A stretch of DNA of 64,000 nt from Sulfurimonas sp. HSL-3221. GTDB lineage: Bacteria > Campylobacterota > Campylobacteria > Campylobacterales > Sulfurimonadaceae. Position 1 is the first letter of the stretch. Every line of letters begins with the position of its first letter. The notes beneath the pieces were generated by a model, which saw nothing but the letters and a program-made list of their open reading frames with translations, made no database searches and was not told the DNA's origin. Made by a program: the position numbers and the translations under genes. The DNA lies in assembly GCF_021044585.1 (NCBI RefSeq), contig NZ_CP087998.1, positions 1,860,001-1,924,000 of the forward strand, written 5' to 3'. Below are positions 30,856-41,237 of the stretch, piece by piece.

Positions 30856-33470
30856 AGCTCTACTTTCTGCTCCACACGGGTGAAGGTCTCGATGACGTCA
30901 CCGACCTGGACATCGTCGTAGCCGTTAAGGACAACCCCACACTCGTAGCCGTTACCGACCTCTTTGACGTCATCTTTGAAGCGTTTGAGCGATGTCAGTT
31001 CACCTTCGTGGATAACGACACCGTCGCGGATCACGCGGACCGGGCCGCCGCGGACCAGTTTGCCGTCGACGACGAGACAGCCCGCAACCATCCCTTTGGG
31101 GATCTTGAAGACTTCGCGGACATCGGCCTGGCCGCTGTGCTCTTCGCTGAATTTCGGTGCCATCATACCCGTCAGCATGCCCGTAATGTCGTCGAGCAGT
31201 TGGTAGATGATCGTATAGGTACGGATTTCGACACCGCGCTGTTTCGCCAATGCCTTGACCGCACCCGTCGGACGAACGTTGAAACCGAGCAGGACGCTGT
31301 TTTCGGAACTGTTCGCAAGCTCCACGTCGTTTTCGGTGATCCCGCCGACGCCGGAGGAGATGATATCGACCTTGACCTCGTCGTTGCGCAGCGCAAGCAG
31401 TGAGGTGCGGATCGCTTCGAGCGAACCGTGGACGTCCGTTTTCAGGATAACTTTGAGGGATTTCAGTTTCCCTTCCGCGATCAGGGCCGTCAGTTCATCC
31501 AGAGAGGTCTTCGTGCTGGCGGAGAGTTCTTTCTGGCGCTCGTACTCGGCACGTTTCTGTGCATACTCACGCGCCTCTTTGTCGCTCTCCATCGCGATCA
31601 TGATGTCACCGGCAGCCGGGACTTCGTTCAGACCAACAACCACGGCGGTTTCACTCGGTCCCAGGACCTTGATCTGCTCTCCCTGGTCGTTAATGAGGGA
31701 GCGGACCCGGCCGAACGCCTTGCCACAGACGACGTTGTCGCCGACGCTGAGTGTACCGTTTTGAACGATGACCGTTCCGACAGGGCCACGGCCCTTCTCG
31801 ACGGAGCTCTCGACGACAACCGCTTTGGCCGCCGCTTCCGGGTTGGCCGTAAGCTCCATCACTTCCGCCGTCAGTAGAATGTTATCCAGAAGCTCATCGA
31901 TCCCTTCGCCTGTTTTCGCGGAAACCGGTACGAATTCGACGTCCCCGCCCCAATCGATTGGAGAGACTTCATGCTCTGCCATCTGTCCTTTGACCAGATC
32001 CGGGTTCGCGCCCTCTTTGTCCATCTTATTGACCGCGACGATGATCGGTGCTTCGGACGCCTTGGCGTGCTTGATCGCCTCGATCGTCTGCGGCTTAACG
32101 CCGTCGTCCGCCGCAACGACAATGATAACGATGTCGGTTGCCTGGGCACCGCGTTCACGCATCGCGCTGAAGGCGGCGTGGCCCGGGGTGTCGATGAAAG
32201 TGATCTTTTTGTCGCGCTGCTCTACCGTATACGCACCGATATGCTGGGTGATACCGCCGGCTTCACCGTGGGCGACGCGAGCATTGCGGATCGCGTCGAG
32301 CAGAGAGGTCTTACCGTGGTCGACGTGGCCCATGATCGTAATGACCGGCGGGCGTTCTTCGAGGTGCTCCTCGGATTCCGCTTCGACGTACTCCTCTTCA
32401 TAGTTGAAGGCGTTTGTCGGGTCGATCGTCGTGACTTCGACCTCGAACTCTTCTGCGAGGATCTCGATCTCGTCCTTGCCAAGGAAGTCGTTCTTCGTTA
32501 CCATCATGCCGAGGTTGAAAAGGACCTTGATAACGTCGGAAATCGGGTGGTTGATCTTCTCGGCGAATTCGTAAACGCGGATATCTTCAGGGATCTCGAC
32601 GTGGGTAATAACTTCCTCCGCACCCTTCTCTTTCGTGTATTTTCTGCGCTTTTTACGAGCGACCTGACGCGGACGGTTGCCGCCGGGCTTCTTCTGACCG
32701 CCGCCGCGGCCGACCGGCTTCTTCTCGCGCGGGCGCTGCGGCTCTTCGGGCAGTTTCGGTTTGTCCTGCGTCGCTTCGCTCAGGTCGAGCAGTACGACTT
32801 CGTCGTCATCGTAATCCATGGAGACATCGGACATGGAACCGCCGAAGATGTCCAGGGAGGTCCCGCTGGTTTTGCGCTGTGTCGGCGTCGATTTGGAGGT
32901 TTTCCTAGCTTTTTTCTTCTGGGCTAGCTCTTCGAGTACGTCCGCATTGAGCTTCCCGTAGCTGGAGAGTTTTGTCGTCTCTTTGGAGACCTGGGCCGTC
33001 TCCTCAACGGACGGACGGTTTTTCTTTTTGATCCGCAGGCCGCTGCGCTTGATCGGCGTCACCTGTTTCAAGGCCGGTTCCGTCTGCTGAACCACTGCCC
33101 CGGAGACCGGCTTCGGTTTCTTTTCGACTGCAGCGTCTTCCGCTTTCGGTGCTTCTTCTGCCTCGGCAGCTGCCGGTGTTTCAGCTTTTGCCGCCGGAGC
33201 TTCTGCCGCCACTTCTTCGGCTTCGGCAGGTGCAGTTGCCTCTGCTTTGGCTTGGGCCGCTTTCTTCACGACACGGACTTTCGGTTCCGGCGCCGCAGGC
33301 GTCGTACCGCTCATGATAAAGTTAGCGATCTTCTCCGCCTCTTCCATCGAAACGGAGTTTGAAGCCGTTTTTACGTGGCCAAGCCCCATTGCCTGGGCTT
33401 TTTCGACGACCTCTTTTGATGCGATACCCAATTCTTTGGCAATCTCGCTTACTCTAACTTTATCTGACAT
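30852..33470 (-). CDS. infB: Translation initiation factor IF-2
   Basis: An 872-residue GTPase that brings initiator tRNA to the 30S subunit. The IF2-N domain ('[22 protein letters not shown]') is at the start, then a long Ala/Glu/Lys/Pro-rich linker (about 60-285). The G domain has G1 '[14 protein letters not shown]' (about 383-396), G3 'DTPGHAAF' and G4 'NKMD'. C-terminal domains end '[12 protein letters not shown]'. It overlaps ylxR by 11 bases and rbfA by 4. Confidence 0.98.
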   Translation of the reverse strand: MSDKVRVSEIAKELGIASKEVVEKAQAMGLGHVKTASNSVSMEEAEKIANFIMSGTTPAAPEPKVRVVKKAAQAKAEATAPAEAEEVAAEAPAAKAETPAAAEAEEAPKAEDAAVEKKPKPVSGAVVQQTEPALKQVTPIKRSGLRIKKKNRPSVEETAQVSKETTKLSSYGKLNADVLEELAQKKKARKTSKSTPTQRKTSGTSLDIFGGSMSDVSMDYDDDEVVLLDLSEATQDKPKLPEEPQRPREKKPVGRGGGQKKPGGNRPRQVARKKRRKYTKEKGAEEVITHVEIPEDIRVYEFAEKINHPISDVIKVLFNLGMMVTKNDFLGKDEIEILAEEFEVEVTTIDPTNAFNYEEEYVEAESEEHLEERPPVITIMGHVDHGKTSLLDAIRNARVAHGEAGGITQHIGAYTVEQRDKKITFIDTPGHAAFSAMRERGAQATDIVIIVVAADDGVKPQTIEAIKHAKASEAPIIVAVNKMDKEGANPDLVKGQMAEHEVSPIDWGGDVEFVPVSAKTGEGIDELLDNILLTAEVMELTANPEAAAKAVVVESSVEKGRGPVGTVIVQNGTLSVGDNVVCGKAFGRVRSLINDQGEQIKVLGPSETAVVVGLNEVPAAGDIMIAMESDKEAREYAQKRAEYERQKELSASTKTSLDELTALIAEGKLKSLKVILKTDVHGSLEAIRTSLLALRNDEVKVDIISSGVGGITENDVELANSSENSVLLGFNVRPTGAVKALAKQRGVEIRTYTIIYQLLDDITGMLTGMMAPKFSEEHSGQADVREVFKIPKGMVAGCLVVDGKLVRGGPVRVIRDGVVIHEGELTSLKRFKDDVKEVGNGYECGVVLNGYDDVQVGDVIETFTRVEQKVEL

Positions 33471-33714
33471 CCGTGATGATCTCCTTTAACTCGTTCAGCA
33501 GGCGCTCGATCTCCCCGCTTTTGCATTGGCGGGCGAGCGCTTTGGCAGTCTGTTTGGCAGTGAAACACTCCGGGCACAGATAAAAGCTCCGTCCCGTCCC
33601 GCTATAGGGGCGCAGGGAACGCTCGGCGCATTGCAATCTCAACAGTTGATTCTGTGCTTCCCGTTTCCGACAGCTGACGCACATACGAACGGGGCCCGAA
33701 TAATTTTGGCGCAT
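33460..33714 (-). CDS. ylxR: YlxR/DUF448 family RNA-binding protein
   Basis: An 84-residue protein. ATG 33714 is chosen over a TTG three codons earlier. The DUF448 core '[18 protein letters not shown]' and '[13 protein letters not shown]' carries four Cys that could bind zinc; many homologues have fewer. YlxR-type proteins bind RNA, and in some bacteria affect RNase P activity or act as nucleoid-associated regulators. It occupies its usual place before infB, with an 11-base overlap. Confidence 0.88.
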   Translation of the reverse strand: MRQNYSGPVRMCVSCRKREAQNQLLRLQCAERSLRPYSGTGRSFYLCPECFTAKQTAKALARQCKSGEIERLLNELKEIITDVR

Positions 33715-33743
33715 TATATCCAAAGTTTCCTTGAATGAGCGTT

Positions 33744-34625
33744 TCAGCGTTCGACCGTCAGGCCGTAGTTGTCCAGGTTGAGAATTTTGACCGCAAACTG
33801 GGGGAAACGCTGTTCAAGCCTCGCCGCCAGCCCTGCGGCGTCTTCGTCGTAGCACAGGGAGAAGAACGTTGACCCGCTCCCCGAGAGCGTACTCATCAGT
33901 GCACCCTGCTCATACGCCGCCTTCTGGATCGTAAAGAGCTCCGGCATCATTTTCATCCGTGTTTTCTGGTGGAAACGGTCCTGGGTCGCGATCTTGAGCA
34001 TCTCCCAATCCTCGTTAAAGAACGCCGCCACCGTCAGCGCAGCATGCGAGACGTTGAAGACAGCGTTCTCCTTGCTGTAGGACTTGGGCAGTGTCGTGCG
34101 TGACTTCGCCGTCGAGATCGGCTTGTCGGGAATGACCACGACCGCCCGCAGGTAATCGGGGAGGTGCTTTTTTTGCGAAAAGACCTTGTTCTTCTCCACC
34201 GTGGCGACGTTGAAGCCGCCCATGACCGCCGGCGTAATGTTGTCCGGATGCGATTCATATACAAGGGCATGGTTCAGGATCCGGCGTTTTGAGACACGTA
34301 CACCCGCTGCTTCGTGCGCCGTGGCGATGGCGCTGACGATTACGGCCGAAGAGCTTCCAAGCCCACGGGAAAGGGGGATGCTGTTGTAAAACTGGAATTT
34401 GAAATTCTGTTTTTTGTGCGTCAGGCGTTGGTAATGCTCGTTGAAGATACTGACAAACATATTATTGCCCTTCAGCCGAGGGTTACCCTCTCCTTCGCCC
34501 TTGATGGAAACGCTGAAAAAACGCGACGGTTTGAACTCGACCCTGTTGCGCAGGTCGACGGAAAGACCGAGGGTGTCGAAACCCGGTCCGAGGTTGGCGC
34601 TTGTCGCCGGAACGCTGATAATCAA
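33744..34625 (-). CDS. thrB: Homoserine kinase
   Basis: A 293-residue GHMP-family kinase phosphorylating homoserine in threonine synthesis. The N-terminal '[16 protein letters not shown]' and the phosphate loop '[18 protein letters not shown]' (about 79-96) are diagnostic, with '[13 protein letters not shown]' as the C-terminal GHMP motif. It sits between tsaB (9-base gap) and ylxR (29-base gap). Confidence 0.96.
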   Translation of the reverse strand: MIISVPATSANLGPGFDTLGLSVDLRNRVEFKPSRFFSVSIKGEGEGNPRLKGNNMFVSIFNEHYQRLTHKKQNFKFQFYNSIPLSRGLGSSSAVIVSAIATAHEAAGVRVSKRRILNHALVYESHPDNITPAVMGGFNVATVEKNKVFSQKKHLPDYLRAVVVIPDKPISTAKSRTTLPKSYSKENAVFNVSHAALTVAAFFNEDWEMLKIATQDRFHQKTRMKMMPELFTIQKAAYEQGALMSTLSGSGSTFFSLCYDEDAAGLAARLEQRFPQFAVKILNLDNYGLTVER

Positions 34626-34634
34626 TCGTGCTCC

Positions 34635-35087
34635 TTAACCGACGGCTCCGATCCCGTAGTAGGGCAATGCATCGTCGGAAAAATCATTGAGATCCAGGTG
34701 GGACGGAAGCCGGAAATCCGCCTCAACCGGCGTTTCGAACTTTTGCGTCTTGATTGTGTCCGCCATTTTAACGAAATAGAGCTTCCCAACGGCTTTGAGC
34801 GGGCGGTTGCCATTGAAGTAAAATGCATCGGCGGCGAGCAGGCGTGTTCCCAGAACGATACTGAGGGTTTTCAGGTAGAGGTAGGCGATCTTGATGGCCA
34901 TGAAACTGCCGGGGCCCTTAGCGTAAATGAGATGTGCGAGGGTGTATTTTTTCAGAATCGTCTCGAAAAGTTCCGGGAGGGAATCGGAGCTCTGTTTCGT
35001 ACTCTCGAAACGCTCGACGAGTTCCCCCTCTTTGTAGATCCCGACAACGATCGGGGTGGTCAGTGCAATGACGACGGCATCATGCAT
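34635..35087 (-). CDS. tsaB: TsaB-like tRNA threonylcarbamoyladenosine biosynthesis protein
   Basis: A 150-residue ASKHA-fold protein. The start is ATG 35087 ('[21 protein letters not shown]'), overlapping lpxC by 8 bases; the longer frame upstream is lpxC in another frame. The core '[27 protein letters not shown]' with '[15 protein letters not shown]' matches TsaB 'GPGSFTGLRIG', though the motif is altered to G-P-G-S-F-M-A-I-K. It is much shorter than E. coli TsaB (231), as is usual in Campylobacterota. TsaB works with TsaD and TsaE to make t6A. Confidence 0.8.
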   Translation of the reverse strand: MHDAVVIALTTPIVVGIYKEGELVERFESTKQSSDSLPELFETILKKYTLAHLIYAKGPGSFMAIKIAYLYLKTLSIVLGTRLLAADAFYFNGNRPLKAVGKLYFVKMADTIKTQKFETPVEADFRLPSHLDLNDFSDDALPYYGIGAVG

Positions 35088-35964
35088 ATGCTTTGGCCAT
35101 CGCCTTCGCTTCCGCCGTCGCGATCTCGACAACCTCGTAGTTCGCGGGGTCTTTGAGCAGCTCGAGGGTCAGCTTGTGGTTGAGGTCGTGGCTCCCGGCG
35201 AAGGCCTCGTACTCCCCAATGAAGTTGATGCCGATAAGGGACATGTCCCCAATGGCGTCCAGGATCTTGTGGCGGACGAACTCGTTACTGTAGCGCAGCC
35301 CTTCGGGGTTGAGCACCTTTTTCTCGTCCAGGACGACGGCGTTCTCCAGGCTGCCGCCCAGGGCCAACCCTTTGGAGCGGAGATACTGGACCTCGTGAAG
35401 AAAACCGAAGGTGCGGGCACGCGCGATCTCCGCTTTGTAAGTTTCACGGCTGAAGTCGAGGTCGAAGTGCTGTTCGGAAATGACGGGATGCTTGAAACGG
35501 ATGGTGAAGTGGTAGCGCAGGTCGTTCGAGGGTATCAGTTTGACGTACTTGTCCCCCTCTTTGATCGTCACTTCCTTCTTGATACGCATAATACGCTTCG
35601 GCGCATCCTGTTCGACCGTTTCCGCCTCATCCAGCAGGAGGCAGAAGCTTGCGCTGGAGCCGTCCATGACGGGGACTTCGTCGGCGTCGACGATGATGCG
35701 GAGGTTGTCAATGCCGTAAGCGTACACCGCGGAGAGAAGATGCTCGATCGTCGAGATGACGAAGCCGTCTTTTCCGATCACCGTCGCCATCTGCGTGTCG
35801 ACGACGTTTTCGGGCTTGAGGGGAATGGAAACACCGACATCCTTGCGGACGAAGACGATCCCGCTGTCCGCCTCAAGAGGTTCAAGCCGGAGACGTACCG
35901 GAGAACCTTTGTGTAAGCCGATTCCCACCAGTTCCACCGGTTTTGCGATCGTCGTCTGTTTCAT
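35080..35964 (-). CDS. lpxC: UDP-3-O-acyl-N-acetylglucosamine deacetylase LpxC
   Basis: A 294-residue zinc deacetylase, the committed step of lipid A synthesis. The zinc and catalytic residues are in '[16 protein letters not shown]' (His near 79), '[10 protein letters not shown]' (His and Asp near 230-235) and '[10 protein letters not shown]' (catalytic His near 260). '[18 protein letters not shown]' is also typical. It leads the ten-gene minus-strand operon. Confidence 0.97.
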   Translation of the reverse strand: MKQTTIAKPVELVGIGLHKGSPVRLRLEPLEADSGIVFVRKDVGVSIPLKPENVVDTQMATVIGKDGFVISTIEHLLSAVYAYGIDNLRIIVDADEVPVMDGSSASFCLLLDEAETVEQDAPKRIMRIKKEVTIKEGDKYVKLIPSNDLRYHFTIRFKHPVISEQHFDLDFSRETYKAEIARARTFGFLHEVQYLRSKGLALGGSLENAVVLDEKKVLNPEGLRYSNEFVRHKILDAIGDMSLIGINFIGEYEAFAGSHDLNHKLTLELLKDPANYEVVEIATAEAKAMAKAYA

Positions 35965-35995
35965 GCATCCCCCTTACAGGCTCGTTATTGGCGCT

Positions 35996-36001
35996 ATTAT
36001 A
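35996..36001 (-). promoter_or_regulatory. Candidate -10 box for the lpxC operon
   Basis: TATAAT on the minus strand within GGCTATAATAGCG, 31 bases before the lpxC ATG. No consensus -35. It lies in the only gap (74 bases) between the M23 peptidase gene and lpxC. Confidence 0.5.
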
Positions 36002-36038
36002 GCCTAAAAACGTGAATAAATTGTGATAACTCCGCCTG

Positions 36039-37409
36039 TTAACGGCGGCGGTCGATCACCTTTTTTGCCTCTTTGATGACATCGCTGACATTGAGACGGA
36101 TCCACTGCTTGTCCATCCACTCCTCCGGTCTTACTTCCACGCCCTGGACCAGAACGCCGAAGTGGAGGTGGTCTCCCATGGCGTAACCCGTCATCCCCGT
36201 ATTGGCGATGTGCGTTCCCGCATCAACGTGTTCGCCCTGGGTGACGTTCAGATTCGAACAGTGCCCGTAAAGGGTATAGAGCCCCAGACCGTGGGCCAGG
36301 ATCGGCATATTACCGTAGATACCGTTCTCGTCGGCAAAGACGATATCCGCGGGGTTCTGAATCTTGATCTTGCCCATTTTCACGCTGGCGAGGTCGAGCC
36401 CAAGGTGGTAGGATTCGCTGACCTTCGCGCCGTTGTAGTAGTAAAGACGATGATCACCGAAACTGGCAACCACCTGTCCGTTGCGCAGCGGATAGAACGG
36501 CTGCTGGTCGAACCGGTCGATCTGGGCATCCCCTACTTTCGACGTAATGTTGTGGATCAGCTCTTCGTTCTGCGCGCGCATGGTTTCATTCACATAGCGG
36601 AAACGCTCAATCATATCGGCGTTGGCCGGAGCACCGTACATCTGCGCGAGATCGGAAACCTTTCCGTTAAGAAAGTGGTCGCTGAGTTTGATCTTCGAAA
36701 CGCGGTACTGCTTCTCCTGAAGGTGCAGCGGGATGTAGGCCTTTGCCCGATTGCCCGCGACGTCGTCGGCGATGACGTAGGCCCGGAAACGCTCGGCAGT
36801 CACCGGCCATGCGATCAGCGCGACATAGTAATTTTCCGCATAAAAGGGTACGGCCTTGAAGCGGCGCCCGAAGCTCGTCTCGATGTAGAGCTCTTCGAGG
36901 TTCTCGTCTTCGGCTTCAAACACCACGAGGGCCGAACCGCCCTTCGTGATCTTGTAGGAGTTGGCGATAATCCCCACTTTCGGTCGACGGGCGTCGATCT
37001 TCAGGGTGACGCGTTTGACCGCGCGGTTCCCGGCGAAGAAGTTCCAGCGGCTGGCGTCGCGCGCCTCGACTTCGAGGGTGACGACATCGGTCTGCTTGCC
37101 GATCGTGCGGGCAGGGACCTGCAGCTCAAACTGCTTCGACTTCTCCGGTGCAGGCGATTTCGCCTCGGAGAGGATCGTCTGGTTGCTGCCGCTCATCAGC
37201 GTGATCTTGTACTCCACGATGCCGCTCTGATCGTCGATGGAGACCTTGAGCGGGGCCTCGCCGTTCCAGTAACCGCTGTTTTCAATGCGGATATCCGGTA
37301 CGTCACGCTCGAACGCATCCGAGGTGTACAGGTAGACCGCTCCTCCGATCGCCGCGAGCAGGATGCTCAAAAACATCACGCCGCCGTATCCCTTTTTTCG
37401 TCGTCTCAT
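36039..37409 (-). CDS. M23 (LytM-type) metallopeptidase, membrane anchored
   Basis: A 456-residue protein with an N-terminal membrane helix (about 12-28), a ~280-residue periplasmic region of beta-rich and coiled segments, and a C-terminal LytM domain. Zinc residues are intact: 'YHLGLDLAS' (His and Asp near 336-340) and 'GDHLHFGV' (HxH near 411-413); 'LYGHCSNL' is the additional catalytic His. It should cut peptide cross-links in peptidoglycan. Helical and curved-rod Campylobacterota use several M23 peptidases (Csd family) for shape; which one this is cannot be said. Confidence 0.92.
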   Translation of the reverse strand: MRRRKKGYGGVMFLSILLAAIGGAVYLYTSDAFERDVPDIRIENSGYWNGEAPLKVSIDDQSGIVEYKITLMSGSNQTILSEAKSPAPEKSKQFELQVPARTIGKQTDVVTLEVEARDASRWNFFAGNRAVKRVTLKIDARRPKVGIIANSYKITKGGSALVVFEAEDENLEELYIETSFGRRFKAVPFYAENYYVALIAWPVTAERFRAYVIADDVAGNRAKAYIPLHLQEKQYRVSKIKLSDHFLNGKVSDLAQMYGAPANADMIERFRYVNETMRAQNEELIHNITSKVGDAQIDRFDQQPFYPLRNGQVVASFGDHRLYYYNGAKVSESYHLGLDLASVKMGKIKIQNPADIVFADENGIYGNMPILAHGLGLYTLYGHCSNLNVTQGEHVDAGTHIANTGMTGYAMGDHLHFGVLVQGVEVRPEEWMDKQWIRLNVSDVIKEAKKVIDRRR

Positions 37410-38335
37410 TCCAACTCCTTTTCAATAATGTCGATCATTTTTTCTGACAGTCGCTCCAACGCCGTCCCCGTTGCCGTGAACCCGGACGCAAAATGGTGTC
37501 CGCCGCCGCCGAAAGCCTCCGCGATCACCCCGACGTCGATCCCGTCGTCGGTACGCAGCGACACTTTGAGCACACCCGCTTCACGCTCGCAGAGCATCAC
37601 GGCCACGCAGACCGTCGGCAGACCCAGTACTTCCTGCAGGACATCGTCGCAAACCGTATCGTCCGCCCCGCTCTGTTCCATCATCGCCCGGGTCACCTGC
37701 AACAAAGCGATACGTGCATCGCTGCGCAGGGCAAGGCTTGAGAGCATCAAGGCCTTAAGGCGCAGTGCCGAGAGCGGACGGCGCAGGAAAAGCGCGTGAT
37801 TCACCGACACGACCTCCGCCCCGGCCCGGGCGAGCTCAGCGGCCATCTCGAAAACCGCCGCGTCCGTCCGACGGCTCATAAATCCCAGAGTATCTTCGGT
37901 AATCCCGGCGTAGAGCGCCGTCGCCATTTTGGCGTTGATTTTGATCGCTTCGGTCTTGAACCATGTCAAAAGGACGGCGGTGGTACTGACCGCTTCCTTG
38001 TCAATGAGCTTGATATGCCCGAAGCCGTCGTTACTGCCGTGGTGGTCGACATTGATCAACGTACATTTCGGAAGTACGCCCAGTCGTGCCGAATCACCGC
38101 AGTCGAACGCGATGGCCAGGTCTGCCGTTTCATCCCAACGCGATGTGATCTTATCCGCCCATGGCAAACAGAACAACCGTTCATCGATGGCTTCGCTTGC
38201 ACAAAAAAGCGTCACGCGCTTTTGCAGCCGAAGCAGGTGGGCATACATGGCGCATGCGCTGCCCAGCGAATCCGCATCCGGATGCACGTGGGCAATCAGC
38301 GCAATGTGTTCCGCGGCTTCGATCGCTTCGCGCAT
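37406..38335 (-). CDS. DHH/DHHA1 family phosphoesterase (NrnA-like)
   Basis: A 309-residue phosphoesterase. The DHH motifs are 'HVHPDADSLGSACAMY' (about 17-32), 'AFDCGDS' and 'NVDHHGSNDGFG'. The DHHA1 part has 'GGGHHFASGF'. It resembles NrnA, which degrades short RNA oligonucleotides and pAp/cyclic-dinucleotide products. It overlaps the M23 gene by 4 bases and nadC by one base. Confidence 0.92.
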   Translation of the reverse strand: MREAIEAAEHIALIAHVHPDADSLGSACAMYAHLLRLQKRVTLFCASEAIDERLFCLPWADKITSRWDETADLAIAFDCGDSARLGVLPKCTLINVDHHGSNDGFGHIKLIDKEAVSTTAVLLTWFKTEAIKINAKMATALYAGITEDTLGFMSRRTDAAVFEMAAELARAGAEVVSVNHALFLRRPLSALRLKALMLSSLALRSDARIALLQVTRAMMEQSGADDTVCDDVLQEVLGLPTVCVAVMLCEREAGVLKVSLRTDDGIDVGVIAEAFGGGGHHFASGFTATGTALERLSEKMIDIIEKELE

Positions 38336-39153
38336 CAGTCCATTTTCATGGAGAGATCGATCCAGTTCGCCTGATGGATCAATGAACCCGTGCTGATCGC
38401 GTCGACCCCCGTGGCCGCATACGATTCGATCGTTTCAAGGGAGATGTTCCCGCTCGCTTCAAGTTTGATGTAGGGGTAGTTCGTGTTTTTGTAGACAACC
38501 ACCTCGCGCAACTGCACGGGGGTCATGTTGTCGCACATGACAATATCCGCCCGCACGTCCATCGCCTTCTTCGCCATCTCAAATGTCTCCGCCTCGATCT
38601 CGATCTTGGCGGTATAGGGAATCCTTTTGCGCGCGTCGGCCATGAAAGCGTCAAGGTCCTTGATCGTGCGCAGGTGGGTATCTTTGAGCATCAGACAGTC
38701 ATCCAGCCCCATGCGGTGGTTCACGGCCCCGCCGATGCGCGTCGCATACTTTTCGAAGTTGCGGAGCATCGGGCGCGTTTTACGCGTATCGAGCAATTTG
38801 GTGCCGTAGGGTTCGATCAGGTCGACATACTGGCGGGTCAGCGTCGCGATCGAACTGGCATGCAGCATCATATTGAGGATCGTGCGTTCGCAGCGCAGCA
38901 GGGTGTGCGAATCCCCGCTGAAGTGGGCGATCACATCCCCTTTGGCAAAGCGCTCGCCCTCTTTCACGAACCACTTGACATAGATGCTCTCCATCTTCGC
39001 CAGGGTATCGACGTACAAGACGCCGGCCAGAACACCGTCGCTTTTGGCATAGATCTTGGCCGAAGCCTCAACCGCCTCCGACACCCGTGCGTAGAGGTCT
39101 CCGCGGCCGACATCCTCGGCCATCACTTCTTCGATAAAGTGTTCGATATTCAC
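38335..39153 (-). CDS. nadC: Quinolinate phosphoribosyltransferase NadC
   Basis: A 272-residue enzyme converting quinolinate and PRPP to nicotinate mononucleotide. Family landmarks are 'EDVGRGDLYARV' near the N-terminus, 'TLLRCERTILNMMLHASSIAT', 'LDTRKTRPMLRNFEKYA' and 'GGAVNHRMGLDDCLMLKD'. It overlaps nadA by 4 bases. Confidence 0.96.
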   Translation of the reverse strand: MNIEHFIEEVMAEDVGRGDLYARVSEAVEASAKIYAKSDGVLAGVLYVDTLAKMESIYVKWFVKEGERFAKGDVIAHFSGDSHTLLRCERTILNMMLHASSIATLTRQYVDLIEPYGTKLLDTRKTRPMLRNFEKYATRIGGAVNHRMGLDDCLMLKDTHLRTIKDLDAFMADARKRIPYTAKIEIEAETFEMAKKAMDVRADIVMCDNMTPVQLREVVVYKNTNYPYIKLEASGNISLETIESYAATGVDAISTGSLIHQANWIDLSMKMD

Positions 39154-40148
39154 AGCGCCATCATCCGATCAAGGGCGACCTTGGCCCATTTGCGCGTCTC
39201 TTCGTCCACGTGGATCTCGTTCATCGGTTCGCCTTCGTCGATCGACTTGAGGGTGTTATAGAGGTCTTCGAGGGTCGTTTCGTTCATCGTCGGGCACTCC
39301 GGCTTCGTTGATGAAAGGACGTAGGTGTTCTTAGGGCGCAGGCGGTTGACGAGATTGAACTCGGTGCCGACGGCGACCTTCTGATCCTCCGGAAGTTCGG
39401 CGATATACTTGATCAGCTGCGAGGTCGAGCCCGTGAAATCGGCTTCGGCGACGATAGAGGGATCGCATTCGGGGTGGACGGCGATGAGTATCCCCGGGTA
39501 CTTCTTGCGGTAGAAACGGATGTCGTCGACGCTGAAGAGTTGGTGGACCGAACAGAAGCCGTCGTAACAGATGATGTCGGCATCGGCAAGGTTGTCATCA
39601 ATCCCGATGACGGCGGATTTGAGCCCCATCATGTTGGCGATGTTCTGCCCCAGGCAGCGGTCGGGCACGAAGAGGATCTTCTTGCCCTCTTTCAACGCCG
39701 TTTCGATGATCGTTTTCGCATTGGAGCTCGTACAGACCATCCCGCCCATCTTGCCGACCTTGGCCTTGACGTCCGCGTTGGAGTTAATATAGGTGATCGG
39801 CAGGATATTCGCTTCAGCGATGCCCGCCTCTTCCATTTTCTTGACGGATTCGTCAAAGTAGAGGCTATCGATCATCCTCGCCATGGCACAGCAGGCGATC
39901 TTCGGCATGACGACCCGTTTTTCGGGGCTGAGCACCTTGACGCTCTGTCCCATGAAACCGACACCGCAGAAGACGACAAACTCGCTGTCGTCCGCCATCG
40001 TCTTCTTGGCCAGTTCCAGCGAATCGCCGGTAATGTCGCCCATGTCAAAGACTTCGTCGCGCTGGTAGAAGTGTGCAACGACCGTTACGCTCAGCTTCTC
40101 CTTGAGCGCGCGGATCTTTGCTTTGAGTTCTTCGGTGTTATCCGTCAA
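39150..40148 (-). CDS. nadA: Quinolinate synthase NadA
   Basis: A 332-residue 4Fe-4S enzyme condensing iminoaspartate and dihydroxyacetone phosphate. It shows the A-type layout: 'VVAHFYQRDEVFDMGDITGDS', 'VVFCGVGFMGQSVKVLSPEK' and 'PKIACCAM', with cluster Cys in 'VFCGVGF', 'MVCTSSN' and 'KPECPTM'. nadB, needed to make iminoaspartate, is not adjacent. It leads a four-gene operon with nadC, the DHH phosphoesterase and the M23 peptidase. Confidence 0.96.
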   Translation of the reverse strand: MTDNTEELKAKIRALKEKLSVTVVAHFYQRDEVFDMGDITGDSLELAKKTMADDSEFVVFCGVGFMGQSVKVLSPEKRVVMPKIACCAMARMIDSLYFDESVKKMEEAGIAEANILPITYINSNADVKAKVGKMGGMVCTSSNAKTIIETALKEGKKILFVPDRCLGQNIANMMGLKSAVIGIDDNLADADIICYDGFCSVHQLFSVDDIRFYRKKYPGILIAVHPECDPSIVAEADFTGSTSQLIKYIAELPEDQKVAVGTEFNLVNRLRPKNTYVLSSTKPECPTMNETTLEDLYNTLKSIDEGEPMNEIHVDEETRKWAKVALDRMMAL

Positions 40149-40214
40149 ATCATCTCCCCTATCTGTCTGGTATCGGGCCGCCGCCAGCGGTGCGCCGCCC
40201 GGAATATTAATGGA

Positions 40215-40220
40215 ATTATA
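40215..40220 (-). promoter_or_regulatory. Candidate -10 box for the nadA operon
   Basis: TATAAT on the minus strand in GGTTATAATTCC, 67 bases before the nadA ATG. No clear -35. The divergent plsY gene starts 60 bases to the right. Confidence 0.45.
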
Positions 40221-40279
40221 ACCAAAGCGTCGTTACCATATCCCTTACAATTCATATCTACTCTCAAGGCCCTGTTTTT

Positions 40280-40894
40280 ATGGACTTCCTCTTCAATCCC
40301 AATGTACAGTTCTACCTGCTGGCTTACTTTGTAGGCGGTATCCCCTTCGGACTCGTCCTGGCCAAATTGTTCGCCGGCGTCAATGTCAAAGAGGGCGGTT
40401 CGAAAAGCATCGGCGCGACGAACGTGCTGCGCGTCGTCAAAGAGACCAACCCCGCGCTCGCGAAAAAACTCGGTATCGCGACCCTCCTTCTTGACGCCCT
40501 CAAAGGGGTCGTCGTCCTGCTGATCGCGAAAGCCTTCGGGATGAGCGAAGCGGCCCAGTGGGGCGTGGCCGTCCTGGCCGTTGCCGGCCACTGCTTCAGC
40601 CCCTACCTCTGGTTTGAAGGGGGCAAAGGGATCGCGACGGGTATGGGCGTCATGCTCGTCATGCTGCCGCTTGAGACACTGATCGCGCTCGCCGTCTGGG
40701 GGATCCTGGCCAAAACGGTTCGGATCTCCTCCGTCTCGTCGCTGAGCGGCGTCCTTGCCCTGCTCGTGGCCAGCTTCATCCTCCATCCGGAGATGGCGCA
40801 CGCCCCGGTCATCCTGATCGTCGTGCTCCTCTTTTACAAACATATTCCCAACATCGTCCGCCTCGTCAGGGGCGAGGAGAAACGCGTCGTCTGA
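40280..40894 (+). CDS. plsY: Acyl-phosphate glycerol-3-phosphate acyltransferase PlsY
   Basis: A 204-residue inner-membrane enzyme with about five helices. Family motifs are 'GGIPFGLVLAKLF', 'GGSKSIGATNVLR' and 'GHCFSPYLWFEGGKGIATGMG'. It makes lysophosphatidate, the first step of phospholipid synthesis. It overlaps folB by one base. Confidence 0.96.
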   Translation: MDFLFNPNVQFYLLAYFVGGIPFGLVLAKLFAGVNVKEGGSKSIGATNVLRVVKETNPALAKKLGIATLLLDALKGVVVLLIAKAFGMSEAAQWGVAVLAVAGHCFSPYLWFEGGKGIATGMGVMLVMLPLETLIALAVWGILAKTVRISSVSSLSGVLALLVASFILHPEMAHAPVILIVVLLFYKHIPNIVRLVRGEEKRVV

Positions 40895-41220
40895 TGACCA
40901 TCGAGATCCGCGCCCTCACCTTCGACTGCATCATCGGCATTCTTGATTTCGAGCGGGTCACCCCGCAGCGCGTCATTGTCGACGCGGTCATCGACTACGA
41001 CTATGAGGCGGAGCGTTTCATCGACTACGCCGCCGTCGCCGACCATATCAGGACACAGATGCGGCAGGAAAAGTTCGCCCTCGTTGAAGAGGCTCTTGAA
41101 GCGCTTTCTATTACACTGAAAAAGGCGTTTCCGGGCATAAAAAGCCTCTCGCTCACCGTCGCCAAACCGGACATCCTCCCCGACTGCAGGGTCTCTGTCA
41201 CAAAAAAATCCAATTTTTAA
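40894..41220 (+). CDS. folB: Dihydroneopterin aldolase FolB
   Basis: A 108-residue tunnelling-fold enzyme of folate synthesis. The family pattern is 'CIIGILDFERVTPQRVIVDAVIDYD' (17-41), with the catalytic Glu in 'VEEALEALSITLKKAFPG' and the C-terminal 'LTVAKPDILPDC'. It is slightly shorter than E. coli FolB (122). Start ATG 40894 overlaps the plsY stop. Confidence 0.88.
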   Translation: MTIEIRALTFDCIIGILDFERVTPQRVIVDAVIDYDYEAERFIDYAAVADHIRTQMRQEKFALVEEALEALSITLKKAFPGIKSLSLTVAKPDILPDCRVSVTKKSNF

Positions 41221-41237
41221 AGAAAATTGAAAAAAAG

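Noticed and set aside
36162-37799. 545-codon plus-strand frame over the M23 peptidase and DHH genes
   Set aside because: Shadow frame; both minus-strand genes have intact catalytic motifs and overlap in operon style.
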